Source: Maribacter sp. BPC-D8 (GTDB taxonomy: Bacteria; Bacteroidota; Bacteroidia; Flavobacteriales; Flavobacteriaceae). From it: 64,000 nt of DNA. The stretch covers positions 1,984,001 to 2,048,000 of the forward strand of contig NZ_CP128187.1 of assembly GCF_035207705.1 (NCBI RefSeq), read 5' to 3'. Below the pieces are notes generated by a model, which saw only the letters and a list, made by a program, of their open reading frames with translations, was not told the origin of the DNA and did not search any database. Numbering within the stretch: position 1 is the first letter of the stretch; every line of letters starts with the position of its first letter. Of the stretch, positions 17,349-25,161 are shown one piece after another. The position numbers and the translations under genes were made by a program.

Positions 17349-18539
17349 CTATCTGGTCTTTATAAAAGGTACAACCTCCCCTACTTCATATTCTTCAGTT
17401 CTTGGTTCAAGGCAAATAAATCCGTCTGCCTTTGCCAAACTAGTAAGATCTCCTGAACCATTTTCAACAACAGGCGTTGCCCAAAACATACCCTCTTTTA
17501 CTTCTGTACTAACCTGAATAAATCGGGTTAGCGGCTGTATTATTTTAATTGCTGCACTTAGTTTAATATACGAATTATCTAATGGAAGTTGCCTAGAGTT
17601 CTGTAACCAAGGCAAAAAATACAGGTGATAATTGGCAAATGTAGAAACGGGATTTCCAGGAAAAGAAAAAATAACTGTCTTCAATTCTGGGTGAATTCCG
17701 AACCAAAATGGTTTGCCTGGTCTTTGTAAAACTCTATGAAATACTTTTTCAACTCCCAGTGTCTCCATTACCTCAGGTATAAAATCAAACTTCCCTTTCG
17801 ATACTCCTCCACTTAAAAGAAGTACATCGTTTTCAATTAATGCTTTTTCTAGTTCTCGCTCAATTTCTATTTTATCATCCAACAAATGAAGAGAACTAGC
17901 ATTAATTTTAGAGTTCAGTAAGGCGGACTCAATAGTCAGCATGTTAGATTTTCGTATTTGGTGTGGCTTGGGAGTTTCATTTACTGCAACCAATTCATTA
18001 CCCGTAGCAATAGTGCAAATTTTAGGAATACCCATAACCTTTACTGTTGCTTTACCAACAGTAGCCATTACTCCGATTTCTGCAGGAGTAATTTTTTTTC
18101 CTTTGGACAACAGAAGCGCACCAGCTTTTTCATCGCTGCCTTGATAATGAATATTTTGCCCTTTTGTCACTTTCTCATTGATAGTAACCTTACCACCATC
18201 AATAGTGATATGTTCATACATAACAACGGTATCGCATTTTTCTGGCACTACAGCACCCGTCATCACCTCAAAACAATTTTTTTTATCTGTTAAAACTTGT
18301 TGAACCACACCCGCAGCAGCTTCACCTTCAATTGTGAAAAGGTGACCATTATTAACAAGAGTTGAATACTGAATGGCAACACCATCTTTGGTAGCACGAT
18401 CAAACGGAGGAAAATCTCTATCGGCATAAATATCTTCTGCCAATATTCTATTTAAGCTATCCATAAGTGAAACGACCTCTGAACCTAAGTCTAGAGGATG
18501 GTCTAATACTTTTTGAAATGCTTCCTTAAATGTAATCAT
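17349..18539 (-). CDS. moeA: Molybdopterin molybdenumtransferase MoeA
   Basis: 396 residues, the usual MoeA length. Domain-order motifs are present: DRDFPPFDRATKDGVAI near the N-terminus, VMTGAVVPEKCDTVVMYEH, the MogA-like domain with ATGNELV and LLSGGVSKGKFDFIP, then RPGKPFWFG and SFPGNPVSTFANY, and the C-terminal beta-barrel. MoeA inserts molybdate into adenylated molybdopterin in the last common step of Moco synthesis. It is separated from the TauE-type gene by 65 bases, still the same strand and pathway. No separate MogA-type adenylyltransferase is visible in the window, so that activity must be encoded elsewhere. Confidence 0.96.
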   Translation of the reverse strand: MITFKEAFQKVLDHPLDLGSEVVSLMDSLNRILAEDIYADRDFPPFDRATKDGVAIQYSTLVNNGHLFTIEGEAAAGVVQQVLTDKKNCFEVMTGAVVPEKCDTVVMYEHITIDGGKVTINEKVTKGQNIHYQGSDEKAGALLLSKGKKITPAEIGVMATVGKATVKVMGIPKICTIATGNELVAVNETPKPHQIRKSNMLTIESALLNSKINASSLHLLDDKIEIERELEKALIENDVLLLSGGVSKGKFDFIPEVMETLGVEKVFHRVLQRPGKPFWFGIHPELKTVIFSFPGNPVSTFANYHLYFLPWLQNSRQLPLDNSYIKLSAAIKIIQPLTRFIQVSTEVKEGMFWATPVVENGSGDLTSLAKADGFICLEPRTEEYEVGEVVPFIKTR

Positions 18540-18604
18540 AGAATTAAAGGTAAAACTAATACAAACTATACCATTGAAGAATTGTAGCTAATTATTTTAA
18601 ACTT

Positions 18605-19381
18605 CTAAAATAACCCGAGTCCGTTTACCAACAAGACTCTAATACCCACAACAAATACTAATAAAGCAGTAACCCTTTTAATACCATTTGCCGATAGTTT
18701 TTTAAGACTGATCCGAATACCTAACTGTCCGCCAAGAAGAACCGCTATAACCAAGCAAATAGTTTCTCGCCATGGTAGTGATAGCGAATCACTGGTAATC
18801 AATCCGAATAAACCGGATATCGAATTAACCAAAATAAAGAAACTTGCAAGCGCTGCTATTTTTATGGCTTTGTTCCATCGCAAATGATTAAGAACGGGAG
18901 CTAGAAATATACCTCCACCGATACCTACCAATCCTGATAAGAATCCGATTCCCGCACCTAAAACATAACTTAAATAGTTAGGATAATCTTCAACTTCTTT
19001 TTTTGATTTGTTGATTTCAAATGTCTGGACAGCCAAGAATAATGCAGAAAGAATAAGTGAACAACCTAAAATGATAAAAAACACGCTTTCTTTTAATCGA
19101 AATGTTGCACCTATGTATGCCAACGGAATACTCGCCAAAACAAAAGGTAAAAAATCTTTTAATTTCGCGTGACCATTTTTAAAATATAGATATGTACTAC
19201 CTGAAACTACCACTAAATTACAAACCAAAGCAATAGAGCGAATGGCAAAAAAACTAGTTAAAACAAGTGTCAATAAAGCCAAATAGCTAGAACCACCGCC
19301 AAAACCTACAGAAGAATATAATGTGGCAATGATAAAAAACCCGATGCATAAAAACACCAATTGCTCAATAGGTATCAACAT
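18605..19381 (-). CDS. TauE/SafE (UPF0721) family membrane permease
   Basis: 258 residues, with seven to eight hydrophobic helices and the two-repeat layout of the TauE/SafE family. The first repeat contains LYSSVGFGGGSSYLALLTLVL and the second GAGIGFLSGLVGIGGGIFLAPVL, each with the glycine-rich motif. Known members move sulfite, sulfoacetate or related C1/S oxyanions across the inner membrane. Its start overlaps the end of moeB by 17 bases, so it is embedded in the Moco operon. A role in handling sulfite for a Mo-enzyme, or in oxyanion (possibly molybdate) transport, is inference from position only. Confidence 0.88.
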   Translation of the reverse strand: MLIPIEQLVFLCIGFFIIATLYSSVGFGGGSSYLALLTLVLTSFFAIRSIALVCNLVVVSGSTYLYFKNGHAKLKDFLPFVLASIPLAYIGATFRLKESVFFIILGCSLILSALFLAVQTFEINKSKKEVEDYPNYLSYVLGAGIGFLSGLVGIGGGIFLAPVLNHLRWNKAIKIAALASFFILVNSISGLFGLITSDSLSLPWRETICLVIAVLLGGQLGIRISLKKLSANGIKRVTALLVFVVGIRVLLVNGLGLF

Positions 19382-20438
19382 AATTTTTCATCTGGTTCAT
19401 ACCACCGGTAACATTGACAAAATCTTTACCCGGAAATAATTCTTGCATTTTTGCTATTGCCTTTTTACTACGAACCCCAGACTGACAAATAACATAAACG
19501 GTAGTTTCTAAATCAACCTCGGCCACTCTATCAATTAACTCACCTAAAGGAATATGTTTGGCTTCTTTTAAATGTTGCCTTTGAAATTCTTTATCGGTAC
19601 GTACATCTATGAGTTCAATAAGTTTACCTGAAAGCAATTGCTGAAGCTCACCAGCATCTACTGATTTTAATGCAAGTTTACAGTCAAACTCGTAGCTAGC
19701 AGCAAGTGATTTAATCTCATTATTACCAGCCTGTAATTTAAATTTCATTCGTTGTGTACGTTGGCTCAGTGTATCAAAAAGTAACAAAACACCTGATAAC
19801 ACCTCTCCTATTTCCGCAATAACCTTTACTACTTCTAAAGCTTGTAGATTACCAATAATACCAGGCAAAATACCCAGTACGCCATTCTCATTACAATTAG
19901 GAACTGCATCTGCCGCCGGCATGGTCGGGAACAAACAACGATATGTTGGTCCGCCTTTATAATTAAACACACTTACCTGACCCTCAAAAGCGTGTAATGC
20001 ACCATAAACAAAAGGCTTATTTGCTATTACACAGGCATCATTAATTAAATATCTAGTGGGAAAATTATCGGTAGCATCAACAACGATATCATAATCTTTA
20101 ATAATATCAAGTGCGTTAGCAATCGTTAAATAAGTTTGATAAATATGTATTTGTGTAGTTGAGTTTTGAGCGGACAATTGTTTTTTTATCGCTTCTACTT
20201 TGGGCATACCCACCATAGTTTCGGTAAATAAAACCTGACGATGAAGATTAGATAATGATACTACATCTGCATCAACAATACCTAAAGTACCAACACCCAT
20301 CGCGTTTAGATATGTCAATACGGGAATTCCTAGTCCACCAGCACCAACAACAAGCACTTTGGCATTGTTTAATTTTTGCTGACCTTCGGTTCCAAATCCG
20401 TCTAAAGTGATTTGTCTTAGGTAACGTTCCTCGTTCAT
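19365..20438 (-). CDS. moeB: MoeB/ThiF-type adenylyltransferase with C-terminal rhodanese domain
   Basis: 357 residues. N-terminal ThiF/MoeB domain: the ATP-binding GAGGLGIPVLTYLNAMGVG, DADVVSLSNLHRQVLF, and VVDATDNFPTRYLIND. The C-terminal rhodanese domain (about 265-357) has LIDVRTDKEF and an active-site loop CQSGVRS. It adenylates the C-terminal glycine of MoaD and, through the rhodanese cysteine, may hand on sulfur. The CxxC zinc pair of E. coli MoeB seems incomplete: one position in the GPTYRCLFP segment is Thr. It overlaps mobA (ATGA) and the TauE-type gene. Confidence 0.93.
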   Translation of the reverse strand: MNEERYLRQITLDGFGTEGQQKLNNAKVLVVGAGGLGIPVLTYLNAMGVGTLGIVDADVVSLSNLHRQVLFTETMVGMPKVEAIKKQLSAQNSTTQIHIYQTYLTIANALDIIKDYDIVVDATDNFPTRYLINDACVIANKPFVYGALHAFEGQVSVFNYKGGPTYRCLFPTMPAADAVPNCNENGVLGILPGIIGNLQALEVVKVIAEIGEVLSGVLLLFDTLSQRTQRMKFKLQAGNNEIKSLAASYEFDCKLALKSVDAGELQQLLSGKLIELIDVRTDKEFQRQHLKEAKHIPLGELIDRVAEVDLETTVYVICQSGVRSKKAIAKMQELFPGKDFVNVTGGMNQMKNYVDTY

Positions 20439-21028
20439 GGTGCTATTTTAAGTAGCGCTTCTTCATATTCTGCTCTTGAATTTGCATTGAGCAATACTTC
20501 TTTTTGTTTCGGAAACACCAAGTTAACATCTGAATTTATGAGAAATTTTCTAGGACAAGAACCATTACCTGCTTCTAAATATGTAACAGATTGTTTCAAT
20601 GCTTCTGGTTCCCAAATAGCACAAAGTGGCTCTGGCAAAGGATCTTCAGCATCTGCAAAAGCGCTTGCAATCTTATCTGAATCCCTAGCAGCTATTAATT
20701 CTTGCAACGCCTGTTTATCCATTAAAGGTAAATCGCACGCCAAGACTAACCAAGCAGCTTCAGGGTGTGCTTTATGAGCCGATAGCAATCCGTTGTACGG
20801 ACCACGAAATTCATCTTGATCTATTATTGTTTCAAACGAATTTGAAATTTCGCTCTCTTGATCGTTACGAATGCTTAGAAATGTTTGATTACAAACTTCA
20901 TTTAACAAATGATATAAATGCTCACGTTGTGGCAGGTTATGATAGGTAATCAAACCTTTATCTTCACCCATTCTTGTGCTTTTACCACCTGAAAGCACCA
21001 ACCCGTATAACTTAGCGTTGGAAATCAT
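20435..21028 (-). CDS. mobA: Molybdenum cofactor guanylyltransferase
   Basis: 197 residues. The nucleotidyltransferase signature LVLSGGKSTRMGEDKG lies at the N-terminus, and LVLACDLPLMD carries the metal-binding Asp. The C-terminal segment SVTYLEAGNGSCPRKFL matches the usual MobA helix. MobA adds GMP to Mo-molybdopterin to form MGD, so the organism probably makes at least one DMSO-reductase-family enzyme; none is in this window. Its start lies inside the end of moaC (17-base overlap) and its stop overlaps the moeB start. Confidence 0.93.
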   Translation of the reverse strand: MISNAKLYGLVLSGGKSTRMGEDKGLITYHNLPQREHLYHLLNEVCNQTFLSIRNDQESEISNSFETIIDQDEFRGPYNGLLSAHKAHPEAAWLVLACDLPLMDKQALQELIAARDSDKIASAFADAEDPLPEPLCAIWEPEALKQSVTYLEAGNGSCPRKFLINSDVNLVFPKQKEVLLNANSRAEYEEALLKIAP

Positions 21029-21485
21029 TCTTCCCTCCTGTTTTTTGTTCTAATTGAATTGCACCGATTACGATATCTTGCGAAAGTGCTTTACACATAT
21101 CATAAATCGTTAATGCTGCAATTGAAACTCCTGTTAAAGCTTCCATTTCAACACCTGTCTTTTCATTACATTTTACCGTACATGTAATTTGAAAAGCATC
21201 TGTACTTGACTCAATTTCAACATTGATTTTAGATAGGTTTATTTGATGACATAACGGAATCAATTCCGCCGTTTTCTTTACTCCCTGAATACCTGCAATA
21301 ACAGCCGTTTGCACGATGCTACCTTTTTTACCGACAAAATCTTGCTCAGACAAAGATTTAAAAACCTCTGATGGAAATTTTATAGTTCCACTAGCAATTG
21401 CAGTACGTACCGAAGCTGTTTTTTGAGAAACATCTACCATGGTAGCATTCCCAGATTCATCTATATGTGATAATTTCTTCTGCAT
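21012..21485 (-). CDS. moaC: Cyclic pyranopterin monophosphate synthase MoaC
   Basis: 157 residues, the stand-alone MoaC length, so not a MoaC-MoaB fusion. Diagnostic motifs are GNATMVDVSQK at the N-terminus, PLCHQINLSKI, and CNEKTGVEMEALTGVSIAAL with the catalytic Lys and Glu/Met region. It converts the MoaA product 3',8-cyclo-GTP to cPMP. It is joined to moaA by TAATG overlap and to mobA by a 17-base overlap. Confidence 0.96.
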   Translation of the reverse strand: MQKKLSHIDESGNATMVDVSQKTASVRTAIASGTIKFPSEVFKSLSEQDFVGKKGSIVQTAVIAGIQGVKKTAELIPLCHQINLSKINVEIESSTDAFQITCTVKCNEKTGVEMEALTGVSIAALTIYDMCKALSQDIVIGAIQLEQKTGGKNDFQR

Positions 21486-22468
21486 TATCCTCCTATTGAA
21501 GTCATTGAATTACTAAAAACGTCTTTATATTTTTCTTGTGCTTCAAAACCTGTTTTAGCACGATTGCCTACAGCCTTTAAAATTTCTTTTTTAATATTCT
21601 CTTCCACATCATCAGCTCTCATGATATCTCTAAGATTTGCACTTGCTTTGGCGTACAAACATGTAATAACATCACCAGTAGCAGAGATTCGTAAACGATT
21701 ACAACTTCCACAGAAAGTTCTACTGAAGGAAGGAATCACTCCGAAAGTCCCTTTAAAACCGGGAATCTTGTAATTTATAGAAGTTGATGTTTTTGGAGAG
21801 TCTAATTTATAATAATCTGGATGCTCCCCTCGAATATGTTCGAGTATGGTTTTAAAATCCCATTTTATAGTTTGAAATTCTTTTGACCCACCATTAAAAG
21901 GCATTTCTTCCAAATAACGTACTGACACATTGTAGTGCTTTGTCAATTCTAACATTGGCAAGATATCATCTGTATTCTGACCCTCTAAAGCAATAAAATT
22001 AATACGAACATTGAAGCCTTCGGTGATTAAGCGAATCATGTTATTATATACCACGTCGTAATGATCACGGCGCGTAATACGCTCAAAAGTCTCACGGTTA
22101 ATGGCATCCATACTGACATTAATATTCTTAATGCCCAGTTCTTTCAACTCATCTATATGCGGACCAATTAAAGTTGCATTGGTAGTAACAGAAATATCAT
22201 TTAGCCCGTCTAATTTTGACAAGCTGCGTAGTAATACCATTAAGTCTTTACGGACAAAAGGCTCACCACCCGTAATTCGTATTTTGTCTATGCCTTGAGA
22301 AACTACAATCTCGCTTAATTTCACCAACTCATCTATGGTAAACAACTTGTCATTTTTGGCAAAATTGATTCCCTCCTCTGGCATGCAATAATTACAACGA
22401 AGATTGCAACGGTCTGTAACCGCTAACCTCAAGTAATTTATTGGTCTATTATGGTTGTCTACTAACAT
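21485..22468 (-). CDS. moaA: GTP 3',8-cyclase MoaA (radical SAM)
   Basis: 327 residues. The N-terminal radical-SAM cluster motif is CNLRCNYCMPEEG. The C-terminal second [4Fe-4S] cluster motif is CGSCNRLR with a third Cys about 13 residues on (VITCLYAKAS). The protein ends in Gly-Gly (SIGG), as active MoaA requires. GGEPFVR and DAINRETF further support it. It performs the first committed step of Moco synthesis. A 200-base low-complexity spacer separates it from moaE upstream, so it may have its own promoter. Confidence 0.97.
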   Translation of the reverse strand: MLVDNHNRPINYLRLAVTDRCNLRCNYCMPEEGINFAKNDKLFTIDELVKLSEIVVSQGIDKIRITGGEPFVRKDLMVLLRSLSKLDGLNDISVTTNATLIGPHIDELKELGIKNINVSMDAINRETFERITRRDHYDVVYNNMIRLITEGFNVRINFIALEGQNTDDILPMLELTKHYNVSVRYLEEMPFNGGSKEFQTIKWDFKTILEHIRGEHPDYYKLDSPKTSTSINYKIPGFKGTFGVIPSFSRTFCGSCNRLRISATGDVITCLYAKASANLRDIMRADDVEENIKKEILKAVGNRAKTGFEAQEKYKDVFSNSMTSIGG

Positions 22469-22473
22469 ACTTT

Positions 22474-22668
22474 TAAATAAAAATTCAAAAAAACAAGTTC
22501 AAAAAATAAGTTCAAGTTCAAGTGGCAAGTTCAAATTCAAATTCAAAAAAACAAACTCAAAAACAAGTTCGAGTTTAAATTCTCTCTTCTCTATACTCAA
22601 TTTTCTTTATTCTATTTTCTAACTTCTCTTCTCTATTCTCTCTCTTCTAACTTCTCTTTTCCAAAAAA
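22474..22668. repeat. Low-complexity spacer of TTCAA-type and TTCTC-type repeats
   Basis: The 200 bases between moaE and moaA contain two degenerate simple-sequence blocks. About 22484-22575 is built from AAGTTCAA/AATTCAAA variants. About 22576-22665 is a pyrimidine tract of CTTCTCT/TCTATTC variants. It has no open frame, hairpin or promoter that I can defend. On the coding (minus) strand the second block is purine-rich GAGAAGAG. It interrupts an otherwise overlapping operon. Confidence 0.8.
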
Positions 22669-23085
22669 TCAAGGATGCGCCGAAACCCACACCGTCTTAT
22701 TCTTAAATTTCTCTTTCTTCCAAATAGGAACCGTTTCTTTTAAGGTATCAATAAGAAATCTACAAGCTTCAAAACAAGCATCTCTATGAGCAGATGATGC
22801 ACCTACAACCACTACTGGTTCTTCAACACCTTTTTCACCAACGGCATGTCTCATGACCACTTTATTCAACGACCATTTTTGCATTGCGGTGTCGGCAATC
22901 TTCTCCATCTCTTTTAACGCCATAGCTTTATAGGTTTCAAACTCTAAAGCAACTACTTCTTCATTGTTCGTAAACTCACGTACGGCACCCACAAAAACAC
23001 AGATTCCGCCACTATTGGCATCGCTTAATTCAGCATACACCTTAGCAGTATCAATTACATCAACTATCTCGATTACTTTCTTCAT
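22669..23085 (-). CDS. moaE: Molybdopterin synthase catalytic subunit MoaE
   Basis: 138 residues. Family motifs: GGICVFVGAVREFTNNEEV, LEFETYKAMALKEM, RHAVGEKGVEEPVVVVGASSAHRDACFEACRFLID, and the active-site region VPIWKKEKF with the catalytic lysines. It transfers two sulfurs from MoaD thiocarboxylate to cPMP to make molybdopterin. The start overlaps the moaD stop as TAATG, giving matched expression of the two subunits. Confidence 0.96.
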   Translation of the reverse strand: MKKVIEIVDVIDTAKVYAELSDANSGGICVFVGAVREFTNNEEVVALEFETYKAMALKEMEKIADTAMQKWSLNKVVMRHAVGEKGVEEPVVVVGASSAHRDACFEACRFLIDTLKETVPIWKKEKFKNKTVWVSAHP

Positions 23086-23324
23086 TAGCCTCCGCTTACC
23101 GGTGGTATAATGGCAATTTCTTCATTGCCGTTCAATAGCACATTATCATCAGCATATTCACTATTTACAGCTACTGCCAATGAATTCAATTTAGAAAATT
23201 CAGGATACGATTCAATAAGTTGTTTTTTTAGTTCGGCAACATTTACAGGCTTGAATTCATCAGAAAAACTGATTTCAGAGCTACCTACAATATCTTTTGT
23301 TATGCCAAAAAAAAGTACATTCAT
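23085..23324 (-). CDS. moaD: Molybdopterin synthase sulfur carrier subunit MoaD
   Basis: 79 residues with a ubiquitin-like beta-grasp pattern and the essential C-terminal Gly-Gly (IIPPVSGG). The terminal glycine is adenylated by MoeB and converted to a thiocarboxylate. VNSEYADDNVLLNGNEEIAI is the typical last third. It is the first gene of the Moco operon, starting downstream of a terminator hairpin that isolates it from the lipoprotein gene. Confidence 0.95.
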   Translation of the reverse strand: MNVLFFGITKDIVGSSEISFSDEFKPVNVAELKKQLIESYPEFSKLNSLAVAVNSEYADDNVLLNGNEEIAIIPPVSGG

Positions 23325-23368
23325 ATCCCTTTAAAATTAGATAAATTCCAAGTTAGGTATAAAAAATA

Positions 23369-23397
23369 AGGTGCCATAAAAATGGCACCTATTTTAA
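23369..23397 (-). terminator. Hairpin terminator for the DUF6503-like gene
   Basis: 9-bp perfect stem (23369-23377 with 23382-23390), loop of four. Read on the minus strand it is followed by a T-rich tract, so it ends the minus-strand lipoprotein transcript before the moaD promoter. The plus-strand side also has four Ts but no gene needs it. Confidence 0.65.
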
Positions 23398-23424
23398 AAA
23401 AATTATATGATTTTGAGAAAAGTC

Positions 23425-24219
23425 TTACTCCACAATTACAGCATTCTCAGGTGCAGCATAAAAGTCAAGTGGTTTAGCTTCTGTAGATAAACTAGCATTT
23501 TCAAAGTTCACCGTTTTAGCTGCTCCTTTAATTTCGCCTTCCTCTACTTTATGCCATGTAATTGATTTCGGCAACAAAACAGCATCAACCTTTACCCAAT
23601 CATTATAGTTGATCCAGTTAATTTTTGTTGATGGCTCACCACTAAAATAAGTCATGGTATACCCCAACCATCTCATTTCATATGTCTTTGCATCATAATG
23701 AATATAGTATTCATCTGTAGATGACGATCCCACTCCACTATTATATGTAATTTTGAACCCAGGGTACGAAACTCCGTCATAAACCAAAGCATCAACTTCT
23801 TCATATTTTATTCCGTCATCTGACAATACAAATGGCATCGCATAGAAATAGAACATTAAATTATGATAGAATTTTGGCTTGCCTTCATAATTACCGGTGT
23901 TATCTAAAAGCCAAACTTCTCCGTTATAACCAAGTGTGTAATCTGGTGTAAAAATTTTATCGAATCTTTTATGCAGGTCAATTGTTTGTATTTCATTGAA
24001 TTTCTCATTTGGCATTTCAAAATTCAATGTTTTGTATCCCTTCCAAGCATTTAATCCGCCGTGGGCTTCAAATACTTTATTTAATTCAGTAGGGTATTTA
24101 TCTAAATTTACATGAACAGCCACTTCTTCAACAGCATCGGTAATCATTTCTTTTTTAGGCGCTTCTTTACATGAAAATATAACCAAGGCTAAAACTAAAA
24201 GGTAAAATTTACTCATCAT
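23425..24219 (-). CDS. Lipoprotein, probably DUF6503 family
   Basis: 264 residues with a lipoprotein signal ending at Cys17 (VIFSC). The mature protein begins with an acidic linker, then LDKYPTELNKVFEAHGGLNAWKGYKTLNFEM. That opening (a helix with HGG followed by xxW and antiparallel strands) is typical of Bacteroidota lipoproteins with a LolA/LppX-like half-barrel, now grouped as DUF6503. A lipid- or hydrophobe-binding role in the envelope is inference. No catalytic motif was found. A downstream hairpin makes it monocistronic. The family name is from memory and moderately certain. Confidence 0.75.
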   Translation of the reverse strand: MMSKFYLLVLALVIFSCKEAPKKEMITDAVEEVAVHVNLDKYPTELNKVFEAHGGLNAWKGYKTLNFEMPNEKFNEIQTIDLHKRFDKIFTPDYTLGYNGEVWLLDNTGNYEGKPKFYHNLMFYFYAMPFVLSDDGIKYEEVDALVYDGVSYPGFKITYNSGVGSSSTDEYYIHYDAKTYEMRWLGYTMTYFSGEPSTKINWINYNDWVKVDAVLLPKSITWHKVEEGEIKGAAKTVNFENASLSTEAKPLDFYAAPENAVIVE

Positions 24220-24289
24220 TTCAATTAATTATTTATTATTTTTTGAAATCGCTTAGTCGAGAAACTACAGGGGACTTACTAAATTGAAC

Positions 24290-24297
24290 TATTTTTG
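24290..24297 (+). promoter_or_regulatory. -7 element next to the rRNA methyltransferase start
   Basis: TATTTTTG lies six bases before the ATG at 24304, predicting a leader of only a few bases. This favours the start at 24304 over the upstream ATG at 24295, which would lie inside the promoter element. Confidence 0.55.
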
Positions 24298-24303
24298 TAT
24301 TTC

Positions 24304-25116
24304 ATGCAAGCAACAAAACACATTAGCAGCGCTCAAAACCCACTGATAAAGAAGATTTTACTTTTAAAAGAAAAATCAAGGGAGCGCAAAAAAACAGGAC
24401 TTTTCATCTTAGAAGGGCTGCTTGAATTACAACTATCAATTGGCGCGCATTATGAGATAGAAACAGTATTATATTGTGAAGACATTTTAGAGAGTTCTGA
24501 AAGTAGCGGTATTTTAAAATCATTTCACTCAGATCAACTTATTTCGGTAAGCACAGAAATCTACAAGAAATTAGCTTACAGAGATACGACCGAAGGAGTA
24601 ATTGCTATAGCAAAAAGCAAAGACCATCAACTTTCGACATTGAAATTCGAAACTAAGAACCCGTTAATTCTTATCGCCGAAGCTCCTGAAAAACCTGGTA
24701 ATATAGGCGCATTACTAAGAACTGCAGATGCAGCAAATTTAGACGCTGTTTTAATCGCTAACCCAAAAACAGACCTATACAACCCCAATATTATAAGATC
24801 CAGCGTAGGATGCATTTTTTCTAGAAATGTAAAAATGGGCAGCACAACAGAAATTATATCCTATTTAAAGAAAGAAGGATTTAAGATATTCTGTGCAGCA
24901 CTGTCAGCATCTAAAGATTATACGACAGTAGATTTTAAAGAACCTACCGCAATAGTAGTGGGTACCGAACATTCGGGACTAAGTGCTGAATGGCTAGAAA
25001 ACAGCACTCAGAATATTATTATACCTATGGAAGGCCAAATAGATTCTATGAACGTTTCGGTATCTGCGGCAATACTTATCTTTGAAGCGAAACGTCAGCG
25101 AAAAATTAACAAGTAA
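24304..25116 (+). CDS. SpoU/TrmH-family RNA 2'-O-methyltransferase
   Basis: 270 residues from the ATG chosen because of the promoter position. The N-terminal substrate-binding domain reads NPLIKKILLLKEKSRERKKTGLFILEG. The C-terminal SPOUT knot domain has motif 1 EKPGNIGALLRTADA, motif 2 IVVGTEHSGLS and motif 3 IPMEGQIDSMNVSVSAAI. These bind S-adenosylmethionine in the trefoil knot. Members methylate ribose 2'-OH in 23S rRNA or tRNA; the exact target nucleotide cannot be told from sequence. Cytoplasmic, single gene. Confidence 0.92.
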   Translation: MQATKHISSAQNPLIKKILLLKEKSRERKKTGLFILEGLLELQLSIGAHYEIETVLYCEDILESSESSGILKSFHSDQLISVSTEIYKKLAYRDTTEGVIAIAKSKDHQLSTLKFETKNPLILIAEAPEKPGNIGALLRTADAANLDAVLIANPKTDLYNPNIIRSSVGCIFSRNVKMGSTTEIISYLKKEGFKIFCAALSASKDYTTVDFKEPTAIVVGTEHSGLSAEWLENSTQNIIIPMEGQIDSMNVSVSAAILIFEAKRQRKINK

Positions 25117-25161
25117 TATTTATACTTTTTATAGTACAGTTTTCGTTTGCAACTACACTAT

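Noticed and set aside
21012-21485. MoaC as a fused MoaC-MoaB/MogA protein
   Set aside because: The protein is 157 residues, the length of MoaC alone.
22474-22668. Possible gene or CRISPR in the moaE-moaA spacer
   Set aside because: No open frame with a start and no regular repeat-spacer pattern; it is low-complexity sequence.
25147-25161. TTG start adding five residues to the M48 peptidase
   Set aside because: The ATG at 25162 gives a normal N-terminus followed by the first membrane helix.
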